A DNA stretch of 64,000 nt from Actinacidiphila rubida. Lineage in GTDB: Bacteria > Actinomycetota > Actinomycetes > Streptomycetales > Streptomycetaceae. Location of the stretch: NCBI RefSeq assembly GCF_900110255.1, contig NZ_FODD01000024.1, positions 62,001 through 126,000 of the forward strand, in the 5' to 3' direction. The position numbers and the translations under genes are program-made. The notes under the pieces are model-generated. The model saw nothing but the letters and a program-made list of their open reading frames with translations. It had not been told where the DNA came from and searched no databases. Shown in pieces: positions 23,389 through 31,649 of the stretch (within the stretch, counting starts at the first letter, position 1; each line of letters begins with the position of its first letter).

Positions 23389-24429
23389 TCAGACCGCCGC
23401 GGCGGCCGTCAGCTCGGCGGCGACGAGTTCGGCGATCTGCACCGCGTTCAGGGCCGCGCCCTTGCGCAGGTTGTCGTTGGACATGAACAGCGCCAGGCCG
23501 TTCTCCACCGTCTCGTCGAGGCGGATCCGGCCCACATAGGACGGGTCCCTGCCGGCGGCCTGCAGCGGCGTCGGAATCTCGGACACCTCCACGCCGGGCG
23601 CCTGCGCCAGCAGCTCGTAGGCGCGTTCGACGCTGATCGGCCGCTCGAAACGGGCGTTGACCTGCAGCGAGTGCCCGGCGAAGACCGGCACGCGGACGCA
23701 GGTGCCGGAGACCTTCAGGCCGGGGATCTCCAGGATCCGGCGGGTCTCGTTGCGGAGCTTCTGCTCCTCGTCGGTCTCGAAGCTGCCGTCGTCGACGAGG
23801 TTCCCGGCGAACGGCAGCACGTTGTAGGCGATCGGGCGCTTGTAGACGGCCGGCTCGGGGAACGCGACGGCGTCGCCGTCGAAGGTGAGGCCGTCGGCGG
23901 TCGCGGTGACCGCGGTCGCCTGGGCGTGCAGCTCGGCGACGCCGGCCAGCCCGGACCCGGACACCGCCTGGTAGGTGGTGGCGACCATGGCGACCAGCCC
24001 GGCCTCCGCGTGCAGCGGCTTGAGCACCGGCATCGCGGCCATGGTCGTGCAGTTCGGGTTCGCGATGATGCCCTTGGGGCGCCGGGCGAGCGCGTGCGGG
24101 TTGACCTCGGAGACGACCAGCGGCACGTCGGGGTCGCGGCGCCACGCCGAGGAGTTGTCGATCACGACGGCGCCCTGTCCGGCGACCTTCTCCGCGAGGT
24201 CGCGGGAGGTGCCGCCGCCGGCCGAGAAGATCACGATGTCCAGGCCGGTGTAGTCGGCGGTGGCGGCGTCCTCGACGACGACCTCGCCGCCGTCCCACGG
24301 CAGCGCCCTGCCCGCCGACCGGGCGGACGCGAACAGCCGCAGCTGCGTCACCGGGAACTTCCGCTCCGCCAGCACGCTGCGCACGACCCCGCCGACCTGT
24401 CCGGTCGCTCCGACGATTCCGATCCTCAT
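23389..24429 (-). CDS. asd: Aspartate-semialdehyde dehydrogenase
   Basis: 346 residues. It reduces aspartyl phosphate to aspartate semialdehyde with NADPH, feeding lysine/diaminopimelate, threonine and methionine. The NADPH loop GATGQVGG is at residues 8-15, the catalytic Cys127 is in IANPNCTTM, and the substrate arginine and histidine regions are in RVPVFAGHSLQVNA. Length and sequence are typical of actinobacterial Asd. A DapA-family gene lies 108 bases upstream on the same strand, so the next step of the lysine branch may be co-transcribed. Confidence 0.96.
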   Translation of the reverse strand: MRIGIVGATGQVGGVVRSVLAERKFPVTQLRLFASARSAGRALPWDGGEVVVEDAATADYTGLDIVIFSAGGGTSRDLAEKVAGQGAVVIDNSSAWRRDPDVPLVVSEVNPHALARRPKGIIANPNCTTMAAMPVLKPLHAEAGLVAMVATTYQAVSGSGLAGVAELHAQATAVTATADGLTFDGDAVAFPEPAVYKRPIAYNVLPFAGNLVDDGSFETDEEQKLRNETRRILEIPGLKVSGTCVRVPVFAGHSLQVNARFERPISVERAYELLAQAPGVEVSEIPTPLQAAGRDPSYVGRIRLDETVENGLALFMSNDNLRKGAALNAVQIAELVAAELTAAAAV

Positions 24430-24537
24430 GCGGTCTCTCTCCGATCTGGTGGTGCGCTCCCGGCGGTGGGGCCCAGGCCCGGGCCTTCGCCGCCGCTTCG
24501 AGTATCCCCCGCTCCGGGAAGGAGGCGGTGCCGGGTT

Positions 24538-25500
24538 TCAGCTGGCGAGATGTGCGGCGGCCGGCCGGGGCTCGGCCGGGGAGGCCGCGGGCGCGGCGGC
24601 CCCCGCCGTCCGGGCGGGTGCGGTCCGCGGCTGCTCCAGGGCCGTGAGCAGGTCCAGGGCGGCGTCCCGGGCGGCCGCACCGGCCGGGAGCAGCGGCAGG
24701 CGGACGTACGGCGTCGGGATCAGGCCGCGGGCGTGCAGCACGGCCTTGATCACGGTCGGGTTCGGCTCCCGGAACAGCGCGGCGCCCAGCGCCGACAGCC
24801 GGTGGCCCAGCTCCCGGTCGCCGGTCGCGGCCAGCTCCGCCCAGCGGGCGGTGGCCAGGTGCGCGGAGGCCAGGACGGCGCCGTCGGCGCCCAGCGCCAG
24901 CAGGGCGGGCGCGAACACGTCGTCCCCGCCGAGCACCTCGAAGCCGGCCGGGCGGTCGCCGAGCAGCGCGACGATCTCGGCGTCCACCGCGCCCGTGGAG
25001 TACTTCATCCCGGTCACGCCGGGGATCGCGGCCAGCGCGCGCAGCGCGGCGGTGCCCAGCGGCTGCCCGGTGCGGAACGACACGTGGTAGACGGTCAGCG
25101 GCACCGGCGAGGCCGCGGCCAGCTCGCGGAAGTGGGCGATCACGCCCTGTTCGCCCGGACGGGTGAACGACGGGACGGTCACCAGGGCCGCGTCGGGCAG
25201 GGACGGCAGCGCGGCGAGGGCGGCCAGCTCCCGGGCGGTCCGCCCGGTGGCACCGGACCCCACGCCCACGGTGAAGCGCGCGCCGCGCGCCCGGCAGACC
25301 CGGCCGACGGTCTCCGTGACGGCGGCCCGCTCGCCGTCGTCCAGGGCCGCGGCCTCCGCGGTCGTCCCCAGGGCGACGAGGCCGGTGGCACCGTCGTCGA
25401 GCACGCGGTGCGCGAGCGCCTCCAGGGACTCCGTGTCCACCTGCCCGGTGGGCCCGAACGGGGTGATCAGCGGTACGTGGATCATGTCTGCGAGTGTCAC
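24538..25500 (-). CDS. Dihydrodipicolinate synthase (DapA) family protein
   Basis: 320 residues from a GTG at 25500; ATG 25485 (MIHVPLITPF) is an alternative and aligns better with family starts. The family fold is a TIM barrel that makes a Schiff base with pyruvate. Visible features are PLITPFGPTGQVD, the pyruvate-pocket ALGTTAEAAAL, the tyrosine in TVYHVSFRTG and the lysine in GMKYSTGAVDAE. A Pro/Ala-rich 30-residue C-terminal tail is unusual. It may be a true 4-hydroxy-tetrahydrodipicolinate synthase, supported by asd downstream. However, streptomycetes carry several paralogues, some with other aldolase roles, so no gene symbol is given. Confidence 0.85.
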   Translation of the reverse strand: MTLADMIHVPLITPFGPTGQVDTESLEALAHRVLDDGATGLVALGTTAEAAALDDGERAAVTETVGRVCRARGARFTVGVGSGATGRTARELAALAALPSLPDAALVTVPSFTRPGEQGVIAHFRELAAASPVPLTVYHVSFRTGQPLGTAALRALAAIPGVTGMKYSTGAVDAEIVALLGDRPAGFEVLGGDDVFAPALLALGADGAVLASAHLATARWAELAATGDRELGHRLSALGAALFREPNPTVIKAVLHARGLIPTPYVRLPLLPAGAAARDAALDLLTALEQPRTAPARTAGAAAPAASPAEPRPAAAHLAS

Positions 25501-25569
25501 CCGGACCCTCGCGGAAGGTCCAGTGAAATGTCGTGGAGGGAACTCTTAAGCAGCCCTACTCTTCGGTCC

Positions 25570-25980
25570 ATGTACGAGATATCCGCGGACCCGGCCCGCC
25601 TCGACGTCCCCCGCATCCACCACTGGCTTTCCACCGACGCCTACTGGGCGCTGGGCCGCACTCTCGCCAAGCAGCAGGCCGCGATCGAGGGGTCCCTCAA
25701 CTTCGGCGCCTACCACTCGGCGACGGGCGAGCAGCACGCCTACGCCCGGGTCGTCACCGACCGCGCGACCTTCGCCTGGCTCTGCGACGTCTACGTCGCC
25801 CGCGAGGCCCGCGGCAGCGGCCTCGGCACCTCCCTGGTCACCGCCGTCCGCGACCACCTCGCCCCCTTCGGCCTCCGCCGCATCCTCCTCGCCACGGACG
25901 ACGCGCACGGCGTCTACGCCAGGATCGGCTTCGAGCCCCTCCCCCGGCCGGACAAGTGGATGTCGATCGGCGCGTCCTAG
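25570..25980 (+). CDS. GNAT family N-acetyltransferase
   Basis: 136 residues. The single GNAT domain has the acetyl-CoA pyrophosphate loop in VYVAREARGSGLGTSLV (RxxGxG type, residues ~77-93) and a closing ILLATDDAHGVYARIGFEPL motif with the catalytic-region Tyr. An N-terminal RIHHWLSTDAYWALGRTL is typical of the small GNAT group that resembles Bacillus YitI/histone-type acetyltransferases. The acceptor is unknown. It is divergent from the DapA-family gene with a 69-base gap. Confidence 0.9.
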   Translation: MYEISADPARLDVPRIHHWLSTDAYWALGRTLAKQQAAIEGSLNFGAYHSATGEQHAYARVVTDRATFAWLCDVYVAREARGSGLGTSLVTAVRDHLAPFGLRRILLATDDAHGVYARIGFEPLPRPDKWMSIGAS

Positions 25981-26010
25981 CCGAGTAGGGCGGGGGTGCG
26001 CGGGGCCTTC

Positions 26011-27138
26011 CTAGACGTCCGCGGACGGGCCTCGGCCGCCGTGCACCCGCGCCCACGCCAGCAGGGCACGCTCGACCTCGGTGCGGCTGGGCACGCGGTT
26101 GAGGTGCAGCGGTCCGGCCGCGAGGTGCAGCGCGTTGCGCACGCGGCTGACCGCCGAGCCGACCGCCCCCGGCACGGGGTGGGCGCCCAGTCCGCGGGCC
26201 GCCCTGATGGTGTCCGCGAACAGTGACTGCGCCCGCTCGTACGTGAGGTACACCGGCAGGTCCCGGTTCAGGCCCTCGGCGGCCTCCGGACGCACCGCGG
26301 CACGCCACCGTTCGACGACCTCCCAGCGCTGCTCCGCCGGGTACCGCATCCGCACGAGGTGGATCGCGAGGTCGTACAACGGGTCGCCCCACATGGCGAG
26401 TTCCCAGTCCACCAGCGTCAGCCCGGCGCCGTCGTCGCGGACGATGACGTTGTGGCGGTGCAGGTCGCCGTGGACGAGCGAGAACGGGCGCGGGCGGAGA
26501 GCGGGGATCCGCCGGCGGAGCAGGCGCAGCGCGTTCGCGGGGACCTCGAGCGCCGCGAAGAGCGACCCCAGATCACCCCAGTGGGCGGCGCGGACCTCGC
26601 GGTCGGCGATCTCGGCGCGGTCGCGGAGGAACGTCCGGCTGTCCCCGTCGGCGGCCCAGCCCTTCGGCATCGGCGGCAGGATGTCCGCGGGGACGCGGGT
26701 GAACTCGGCCATCTGGGCCACGAGGTTCTCGACGTGGATCGTGTCCACCGGCTTGCCGGGCGGACAGACCGCGGCGAGTGTCGTGCCGGGGATGAACTCG
26801 TGCACCGAGGTGTCGGGAATGCCCGCGAAGTAGCGAGGGAGGTTGCGGACCGCACCGGCTTCGCGAAGGGCCCGCAGGACGGCGCCCTCGTCGGGCCAGG
26901 GCCGCTCGACGACCTTCATCGCGTCCCGGCGGCCGACCCGCACCTTGACCGGGGTGTCCACACCCAGGGCGGCCAGCGTCGCGCTGCCGCCGGACCCGCT
27001 GAGCAGGTAGTTGTGGTTGTGGAATCCCGCCAGGCAGAAGCCGTCCCGGAGTGCGTCCGCACGCAACTCCGCCCACGCCGCAGGCGACAACTGCTCCTGG
27101 CAGGTCGTCAAGCCGCTCAAGGCTCTGCTCCCCGGCAC
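26011..27138 (-). CDS. Phosphotransferase of the APH/choline-kinase fold
   Basis: 375 residues from a GTG; the exact start is uncertain because no strong ribosome site is seen. The kinase-like fold is marked by the catalytic loop SLVHGDLHRHNVIV, the metal motif TLVDWELAMWGDPLYDLAIHLVRM, and an N-lobe with MKVVERPWPDEGAVLRAL. Enzymes of this group phosphorylate aminoglycosides, choline or similar alcohols. It lies downstream of a HAD hydrolase and a GntR regulator on the same strand, which suggests one regulated unit with a kinase and a phosphatase acting on a related small molecule. The substrate is unknown. Confidence 0.8.
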   Translation of the reverse strand: MPGSRALSGLTTCQEQLSPAAWAELRADALRDGFCLAGFHNHNYLLSGSGGSATLAALGVDTPVKVRVGRRDAMKVVERPWPDEGAVLRALREAGAVRNLPRYFAGIPDTSVHEFIPGTTLAAVCPPGKPVDTIHVENLVAQMAEFTRVPADILPPMPKGWAADGDSRTFLRDRAEIADREVRAAHWGDLGSLFAALEVPANALRLLRRRIPALRPRPFSLVHGDLHRHNVIVRDDGAGLTLVDWELAMWGDPLYDLAIHLVRMRYPAEQRWEVVERWRAAVRPEAAEGLNRDLPVYLTYERAQSLFADTIRAARGLGAHPVPGAVGSAVSRVRNALHLAAGPLHLNRVPSRTEVERALLAWARVHGGRGPSADV

Positions 27139-27249
27139 TTACGGGGACGGCCGGCGCCGGCCCGACAGCGTTTGGGACGGAACACTAGTGGGTACCGGTG
27201 AGTCCGGCCATCGGGAGGCGGTTAAGGTCGCGTAACACGCGGTGATCTC

Positions 27250-27987
27250 TCACCCGTTCGGAGGTCGCATCGGACGGACCGTACGAATAGCGGCGACGAG
27301 CGGTTCCATGCCCACGACGAAGGCGGCGGCCCTCACGTCGCCCCCCGAAAAGCGCGCGATGCGCTGTTCCGTGGACGCGTATCCGAGGAAGGGCACCCCC
27401 GCCTCACGAGCCGCTTCGGCATCAGGTGCCGAATCGCCGATCATCAGGCAGTCCCCGGGCTTGGCGCCCATGGCCCTCATGGCCCTTTCCAGGCAGTCGG
27501 GGTGCGGTTTCATCTTCTCGGGATCGTCCGCCCTGCGGCCGTATATCCGGCCTTCGAAGGCGTCCTCCAGGCCGTGGTCCTTCAGGTAGATCTCGACCGC
27601 CTGGGGCGCGTTGTTGGTCGTGATGGCCAGGACCCTTCCGCGCTCCACGGCGGCCTCGATGAACTCCCCGGCCCCGGCGGTGGGTACGGCGGACCGCACG
27701 GCCACCTCTTCGCCTCCGGTCAGCCTCGACTCCAGCAGCCGGGTCAGTTCGGCCGCAAGGGGGCGGGCCCGCACGATCTGGTGGGGATCACGACTGCCCC
27801 TGAACTCGCCCACGAGCTCGGCCCCGTGCAGATCCACCAGACCGTGCATCTCCTGGGCTATCTCCGGCGCGTGGCCGTTCGCGAACAGTTGGCACATCGG
27901 GCCGTCGAAATCGAGAAGCAGGCAGGACGCGCGATCGAGCAGGGTACGGAGGTCGGCCGGGCGAGCATGGTTGTACGCGGAAGTCAC
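27250..27987 (-). CDS. HAD-superfamily hydrolase (phosphatase-like)
   Basis: 245 residues from a GTG that overlaps the GntR stop by four bases (GTGA). HAD motif I is LLLDFDGPMC with Asp26 and Asp28, motif II is the Thr in AITTNNAP, motif III is the Lys in EKMKPHPDC and motif IV is MIGDSAPDAEAA. It is related to phosphoglycolate phosphatase/beta-phosphoglucomutase type enzymes. The tight coupling to the GntR regulator means they are made together. GC content is a little lower than in surrounding core genes. Confidence 0.88.
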   Translation of the reverse strand: MTSAYNHARPADLRTLLDRASCLLLDFDGPMCQLFANGHAPEIAQEMHGLVDLHGAELVGEFRGSRDPHQIVRARPLAAELTRLLESRLTGGEEVAVRSAVPTAGAGEFIEAAVERGRVLAITTNNAPQAVEIYLKDHGLEDAFEGRIYGRRADDPEKMKPHPDCLERAMRAMGAKPGDCLMIGDSAPDAEAAREAGVPFLGYASTEQRIARFSGGDVRAAAFVVGMEPLVAAIRTVRPMRPPNG

Positions 27988-28886
27988 TCGTCGAGTTTCA
28001 TGGGCTCGGCGATGTTTGACCAGAGCGATTCGAACCAGTCCCTGCTCTCACTGACGAAGCGTGAGCTGTGGCTGTCGGAATGCTCCGGATCCGCACGATA
28101 AGGGAAGAGCACCGCACCGATGCCGAGGACGTCGTAGATCTCACCTCGATGGACTCCCCACGCCACTTCCCTCGGGAGGACCTGGTAATGGCCCGTGAGC
28201 ACGGTCGAACCGTTGAGCACGTAGAGCTTGTGCAACGGGGTGACGGGCACGGTGCGCACCTCCAGGCTCGATCGGACGGGGAGGTCGGGCTGCTGGGTGA
28301 TCTGGTTGAAGGCGCTGTCGAGACTGACCGTCTGGGCACGGACGAGCGCGCGGAGCCGCTGCAGCGGCCAGTCGGAGTCGCCCTCCACCAGGCGGGGGAT
28401 GGCGAGACGCGCGTCCAGGCTGGGGAGCACGAGCCGCATCCGGATCGACGCCGGTGTGAGCTCACGTCGCAGGACGCGGTTCAACGGCACTGCCAGCGCC
28501 GTGTTGAGGGTCTCGGCGGACAGTGAGTACACGTCGATCGTGATGTCCTCCGCCTCGAAGGCGGCCGTGATCTCGCTGTCGAGCACCGCGAACGTGGGAC
28601 CTGGGGTGCCCCACCCCGACGGCTGCGTCCCCGCCGTCCGGCGCCAGTGCAGCACCTCCGCCGAGCGGCCGCGCTGGTTGTCGATGTAGCCGTCCTTGCG
28701 GAGGGCGGTCAGGGCGCGCTGGACGGTGGGGCGGGAGACGTCGAAGCGTTTTTCCAACTCGGCTTGCGAGGGGAGACGTTCGCCGATCGGGAAGACGCCG
28801 TCCTCGATCTCGCCACGCAGCACATCCGCGATGTGCAGGTAGGGCGGCTGATCGGAGGGTGGAGAGACCTGCTCTTCCTCGTTCAC
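27984..28886 (-). CDS. GntR-family transcriptional regulator
   Basis: 300 residues. A GntR winged helix occupies residues ~15-80 (YLHIADVLRGEIEDGVFPIGERLPSQAELEKRFDVSRPT), with the operator-reading helix in SQAELEKRFDVSRPTVQRAL. The ~215-residue C-terminal part is unlike common FCD or UTRA sequences I recall and may be a divergent ligand domain. The gene is ~62% GC against ~73% for the window and its promoter region is near 53%, a sign of transfer. It probably binds the palindromes in the divergent promoter region and controls itself, the coupled HAD gene and the small membrane protein at 29132. Confidence 0.85.
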   Translation of the reverse strand: MNEEEQVSPPSDQPPYLHIADVLRGEIEDGVFPIGERLPSQAELEKRFDVSRPTVQRALTALRKDGYIDNQRGRSAEVLHWRRTAGTQPSGWGTPGPTFAVLDSEITAAFEAEDITIDVYSLSAETLNTALAVPLNRVLRRELTPASIRMRLVLPSLDARLAIPRLVEGDSDWPLQRLRALVRAQTVSLDSAFNQITQQPDLPVRSSLEVRTVPVTPLHKLYVLNGSTVLTGHYQVLPREVAWGVHRGEIYDVLGIGAVLFPYRADPEHSDSHSSRFVSESRDWFESLWSNIAEPMKLDE

Positions 28887-28930
28887 GTCACCACGCTACA
28901 ACTTCCTGCCATCCAGGACTGCTTGCTTGA

Positions 28931-28951
28931 CCTGAGTTTACGGATCTCAGG
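28931..28951. promoter_or_regulatory. Inverted repeat in the GntR/small-protein divergent promoter
   Basis: CCTGAG - 9 bases - CTCAGG, flanked by TTGA on the left and CAA on the right. It lies 45 bases from the GntR start and is a candidate operator. Confidence 0.5.
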
Positions 28952-28980
28952 CAACCGGGCACATCCTTGAGTGAGAGAAC

Positions 28981-29017
28981 TCATTCAACTAGCTGACAGG
29001 TCAGGCAAGTTGAATGA
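28981..29017. promoter_or_regulatory. Nested palindromes, candidate GntR operator
   Basis: Outer arms TCATTCAACT (28981-28990) and AGTTGAATGA (29008-29017) match perfectly over ten bases. Inside lies a second perfect dyad, CTGAC-AG-GTCAG (28993-29004). A shorter dyad GAGT...ACTC sits just before it. The region is unusually AT-rich for this genome. Confidence 0.6.
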
Positions 29018-29131
29018 TCCAACCTCAACTCGGGGGTCGCAACTTCCCGTCCAAGGACGTACGGGACGCACCGCAGCCACCCACCTTCAGCACGGAGCCA
29101 CCAGGAAGGGCGACACGAAGGAGGGACGGTC

Positions 29132-29299
29132 ATGCTCGCTCTCAGCTTGTGTGCCTACGCGTTCGAACAGCTCGTCCAGTGGAAGTACGGCGCGGCCGGG
29201 ATGCTGGCGGTCGGGCTTGTCAGCTGGGGACACAAGGCGCGCAACACCACGTGCACGGTCATCGGACTCACCGCGCTGGCGGTGCTGCTCGCGCAGTGA
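29132..29299 (+). CDS. 55-residue small membrane protein
   Basis: The ATG at 29132 follows a textbook AAGGAGGG ribosome site. The peptide begins MLALSLCAYAFEQLVQWKYG, has two hydrophobic stretches (residues ~1-10 and 22-32; a stronger one at 43-55) and a central SWGHKARNTT. It resembles the short membrane proteins that accompany GntR/KorSA-type regulators on Streptomyces integrative plasmids (Spd-like), but this is from general pattern only. It is divergent from the GntR gene and separated by the palindrome-rich promoter, so it is a likely GntR target. Confidence 0.65.
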   Translation: MLALSLCAYAFEQLVQWKYGAAGMLAVGLVSWGHKARNTTCTVIGLTALAVLLAQ

Positions 29300-29329
29300 G
29301 TCCGCGGGCCCGGCGGCCAGGGCACCCGG

Positions 29330-30586
29330 TCAGAAGACGTCCGGGCACCACGGCCGGCGGGCGGTACGGAACAGGGCGTCGGCCGCACGGACGGCGCCCG
29401 GGCGGTCCTCCGCCACGCGGCCCAGCGCGGCGAGCCGGGACACCGACTCGTCACCCAGGTAGAGGCACCCCAGGTCCGCGACGTCGAGCGTGAGTTCGGG
29501 CTCGTCCGCGGCCGTCGAAGGAGTGCACCGGCCGGCGCCCGCGGCGTCGGTCTCCAGGACGAAGCGCCCGCCGGCCAGTCCGGCCGTGTCGCGCACGTCC
29601 AGCACCAGGCGGGTGGGCGCACCGCCGTAGGTGCGGGCGGACAGCGCGACGGGAACGTCGAGCACGCGCAGCCACATGAAGTCGGCGAGGGTCTCGGTCC
29701 GCGCCGCTCGCGGGTCCCCGAGCAGCAGCGGCAGGACGTCGTCGGGGGCGCGGTGGTTGGTGTCGAGCCTCGTCACCCAGTCCAGGGACAGCAGGAAGCG
29801 CCACAGCGCCTGCTCCGCGGCCGGCGTCGCCGCGATCAGCTGCCGCACCTTGGCGTCGACCCGCGGCAGCTTGCCCGGCCAGGGGTGGTCGACCGTGGTG
29901 TACGCCACCAGTCCCTGGACCTCTCCGGCCGCGTCGCGGTGCATCGCGAAGAACGGCTCGGTCCACGGCTGCGAGGCGAACACCCGCTCGCCGGTGGCGA
30001 TCTCCCACCATCCGGGCGTGCGGTCGATGGCGCCCGGGGTCAGCGCGCGGACGCGGTCGTGCAGCGCGGGGCCGGCCTTGCGGACCTCGTCGACGCCCAC
30101 CAGATCGACCCGGCCGCCGTCGTCCGGGCCGGCGTAGCGCGGGTCGAGCGCCGCCCTCGGGAGGTCCACCTCCCAGTCCGCCACCCAGGTCGCGGGACCG
30201 AAGCCGAAGCGCCCGTAGATCGGGTACTCGGCGGCGACGAGGATCGCCACCGCCTCGCCGCGCTCCTTGGCGTCCGCCAGGTCAGCGGCCATCAGGCGGC
30301 TGGCCAGGCCGCGGCGGCGGTGCGTGGCGGTGACGGAGACGTTGGTGATCGCCGAGGCGGCGAGGAACGCCCCACCGGGGACGGTCAGTTCGCGCGGCAT
30401 GCTGCGGAAGGTGGCCACGCAGCGGCCCTGGTCGAAGGCACCGCGGGTTCGCGCGAGGTCGTACGCGGCACGGCGGGCGGCCACCTCCTCGTCCGTCACG
30501 GAGGGGGCGAGATGGAACCCGGTGTGCAGGGCGCGCACCCAGTCGGCGACATCGGTCTCGTCCAGCGTGCGGATCTCAGGGCTCAT
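29330..30586 (-). CDS. Eis-like GNAT N-acetyltransferase
   Basis: 418 residues, the length of the Eis family, which has two fused GNAT domains plus a C-terminal sterol-carrier-like domain. The acetyl-CoA loop is in VSVTATHRRRGLASRLM (residues ~84-100), followed by ILVAAEYPIYGRFGFGPAT with the catalytic Tyr. The C-terminal third (RLVLDVRDTAGLAGGRFVLETDAAGAGRC) is the SCP2-like part, and the chain ends at a Phe whose carboxylate acts as base in Eis. Mycobacterial Eis acetylates aminoglycosides and host proteins; in Streptomyces the substrate is unknown. Confidence 0.88.
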   Translation of the reverse strand: MSPEIRTLDETDVADWVRALHTGFHLAPSVTDEEVAARRAAYDLARTRGAFDQGRCVATFRSMPRELTVPGGAFLAASAITNVSVTATHRRRGLASRLMAADLADAKERGEAVAILVAAEYPIYGRFGFGPATWVADWEVDLPRAALDPRYAGPDDGGRVDLVGVDEVRKAGPALHDRVRALTPGAIDRTPGWWEIATGERVFASQPWTEPFFAMHRDAAGEVQGLVAYTTVDHPWPGKLPRVDAKVRQLIAATPAAEQALWRFLLSLDWVTRLDTNHRAPDDVLPLLLGDPRAARTETLADFMWLRVLDVPVALSARTYGGAPTRLVLDVRDTAGLAGGRFVLETDAAGAGRCTPSTAADEPELTLDVADLGCLYLGDESVSRLAALGRVAEDRPGAVRAADALFRTARRPWCPDVF

Positions 30587-30649
30587 GGCCGCACGCTAGG
30601 CGAGCCGCCCACGGCCCTGCATCCGATTAACGGGCCGGTGGGGCACCGC

Positions 30650-30709
30650 GTCAAGGACCGCCCGGTCAAGGGACACCCGGTCAACGGCCACCCGGTCGAC
30701 GGCCGCCCG
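30650..30709. repeat. Four tandem copies of a 15-base unit
   Basis: Units GTCAAGGACCGCCCG, GTCAAGGGACACCCG, GTCAACGGCCACCCG and GTCGACGGCCGCCCG follow each other without gaps. They lie between the Eis-like gene and the end of rsiG. The unit length is a multiple of three. Confidence 0.75.
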
Positions 30710-30746
30710 GTCCCTGCTTCGGTGAGCCCGGCGGCCGTGCGGCCGC

Positions 30747-31328
30747 TCAGCCGTCGGCCAGCAGATCGTCCACCCGCGCCTCACCGTCCCGGTAGCGCCG
30801 GGTGATCTCGGCGGAGCAGCCGTCCACGGTCCGCTGCAGGGCGTGCCGGCGCCCGGAGACGTGCTGCTCGTGGCGCAGCAGCCGGCCCATGGCCACGTCC
30901 AGTTCGGGGTCGGTGCGCGCGTCGAGGTCGGACAGCTCGACCTCGGACAGCATCTCCTCGGCCAGCGCCCTGACCCGCTCGGTCAGCGGGGTGCCGAGGG
31001 TGACGTGCCGCGCCGAGGACCGGACGCGGGAGGGCCCGTCGGTGAGGATCTCCGAGAGGCGGTCGACGACCGGGGCGTCCGCGGCCGGCCGCCCGCCGGG
31101 GGTGGCGGGGCCGCTGCCGCGCCGGTTCAGCTCGGCGTGGAGGATGTCGATCCGCCCGTGCAGCATGCGCCGCAGGTAGGAGAGGTCGGCCTCCTCCTGC
31201 TGGGCGTCCCGGCGCAGGGCGCGCAGCGCGGCCAGGTCCAGCCGGGCGAGGTCGGGGGTCGGGGTGTCCATGAGCGGACTGCGCGGCGCGGGCGGGCGCA
31301 GCGGGCCCATGGCGTCGGCCTTCAGCAT
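30747..31328 (-). CDS. rsiG: RsiG, c-di-GMP-dependent anti-sigma factor for WhiG
   Basis: 193 residues from ATG 31328 (GGAAGG upstream); an ATG at 31448 with AGGGAGG is an alternative that adds 40 residues. RsiG binds cyclic di-GMP and then holds the sporulation sigma factor WhiG inactive. Its known signature ExxxSxxRxxxQxxxD occurs twice in antiparallel helices: here the second copy is intact (E154, S158, R161, Q165, D169). The first copy has His57 in place of Gln (E46, S50, R53, H57, D61). The rest is helical and charged, as expected for a coiled-coil anti-sigma factor. WhiG itself is not in the window. Confidence 0.85.
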   Translation of the reverse strand: MLKADAMGPLRPPAPRSPLMDTPTPDLARLDLAALRALRRDAQQEEADLSYLRRMLHGRIDILHAELNRRGSGPATPGGRPAADAPVVDRLSEILTDGPSRVRSSARHVTLGTPLTERVRALAEEMLSEVELSDLDARTDPELDVAMGRLLRHEQHVSGRRHALQRTVDGCSAEITRRYRDGEARVDDLLADG

Positions 31329-31649
31329 GGGATGGCCCTTCCTGGTGGGCGCCGTCGAAACGGCGGCCGTCGGTCCGGCGGGGCCGGACGCCGCCGTAGG
31401 TGCTGGTGCGGCGGTGCCGGAAGTCTCTCCAGTGCCGGGTGTCGTCATACCTGTCGTCCCTCCCTCGCGGCGAGCGCGCCGCGACCCGGAATCGATGCTG
31501 CCACTTGCCGCTGACACCCCGCAGCGACATGGCACCCGAACGGCCGTCGCAACAGTTGTGCGAACCCGCCGACCGGGCGTACCGCGCCACCCCGCGCGCC
31601 CCCCTCACCCGTGTGAGGGACCCGGACGCGTCCAGGCCACAATGGCGGG
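31329..31649. other. Divergent promoter region of rsiG and dtd
   Basis: These 321 bases hold the control regions of two divergent genes. If the longer rsiG start at 31448 is right, part is coding. A 7-base-pair hairpin lies at 31602. Near dtd a CACAAT box sits six bases before the ATG, so the dtd transcript may be almost leaderless. No other gene is seen. Confidence 0.55.
31602..31619. promoter_or_regulatory. Short hairpin upstream of dtd
   Basis: CCCTCAC - CCGT - GTGAGGG is a perfect seven-base-pair dyad 31 bases before the dtd start. It overlaps the likely -35 region and could be an operator. Confidence 0.4.

Noticed and set aside
26011..29299. Integrative plasmid (AICE) with KorSA-type GntR and Spd-like protein
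   Set aside because: No integrase, excisionase, replication, transfer gene or tRNA attachment site is present; at most a remnant.
30650..30709. CRISPR-like array
   Set aside because: Units are directly adjacent with no spacers and no cas genes occur in the window.
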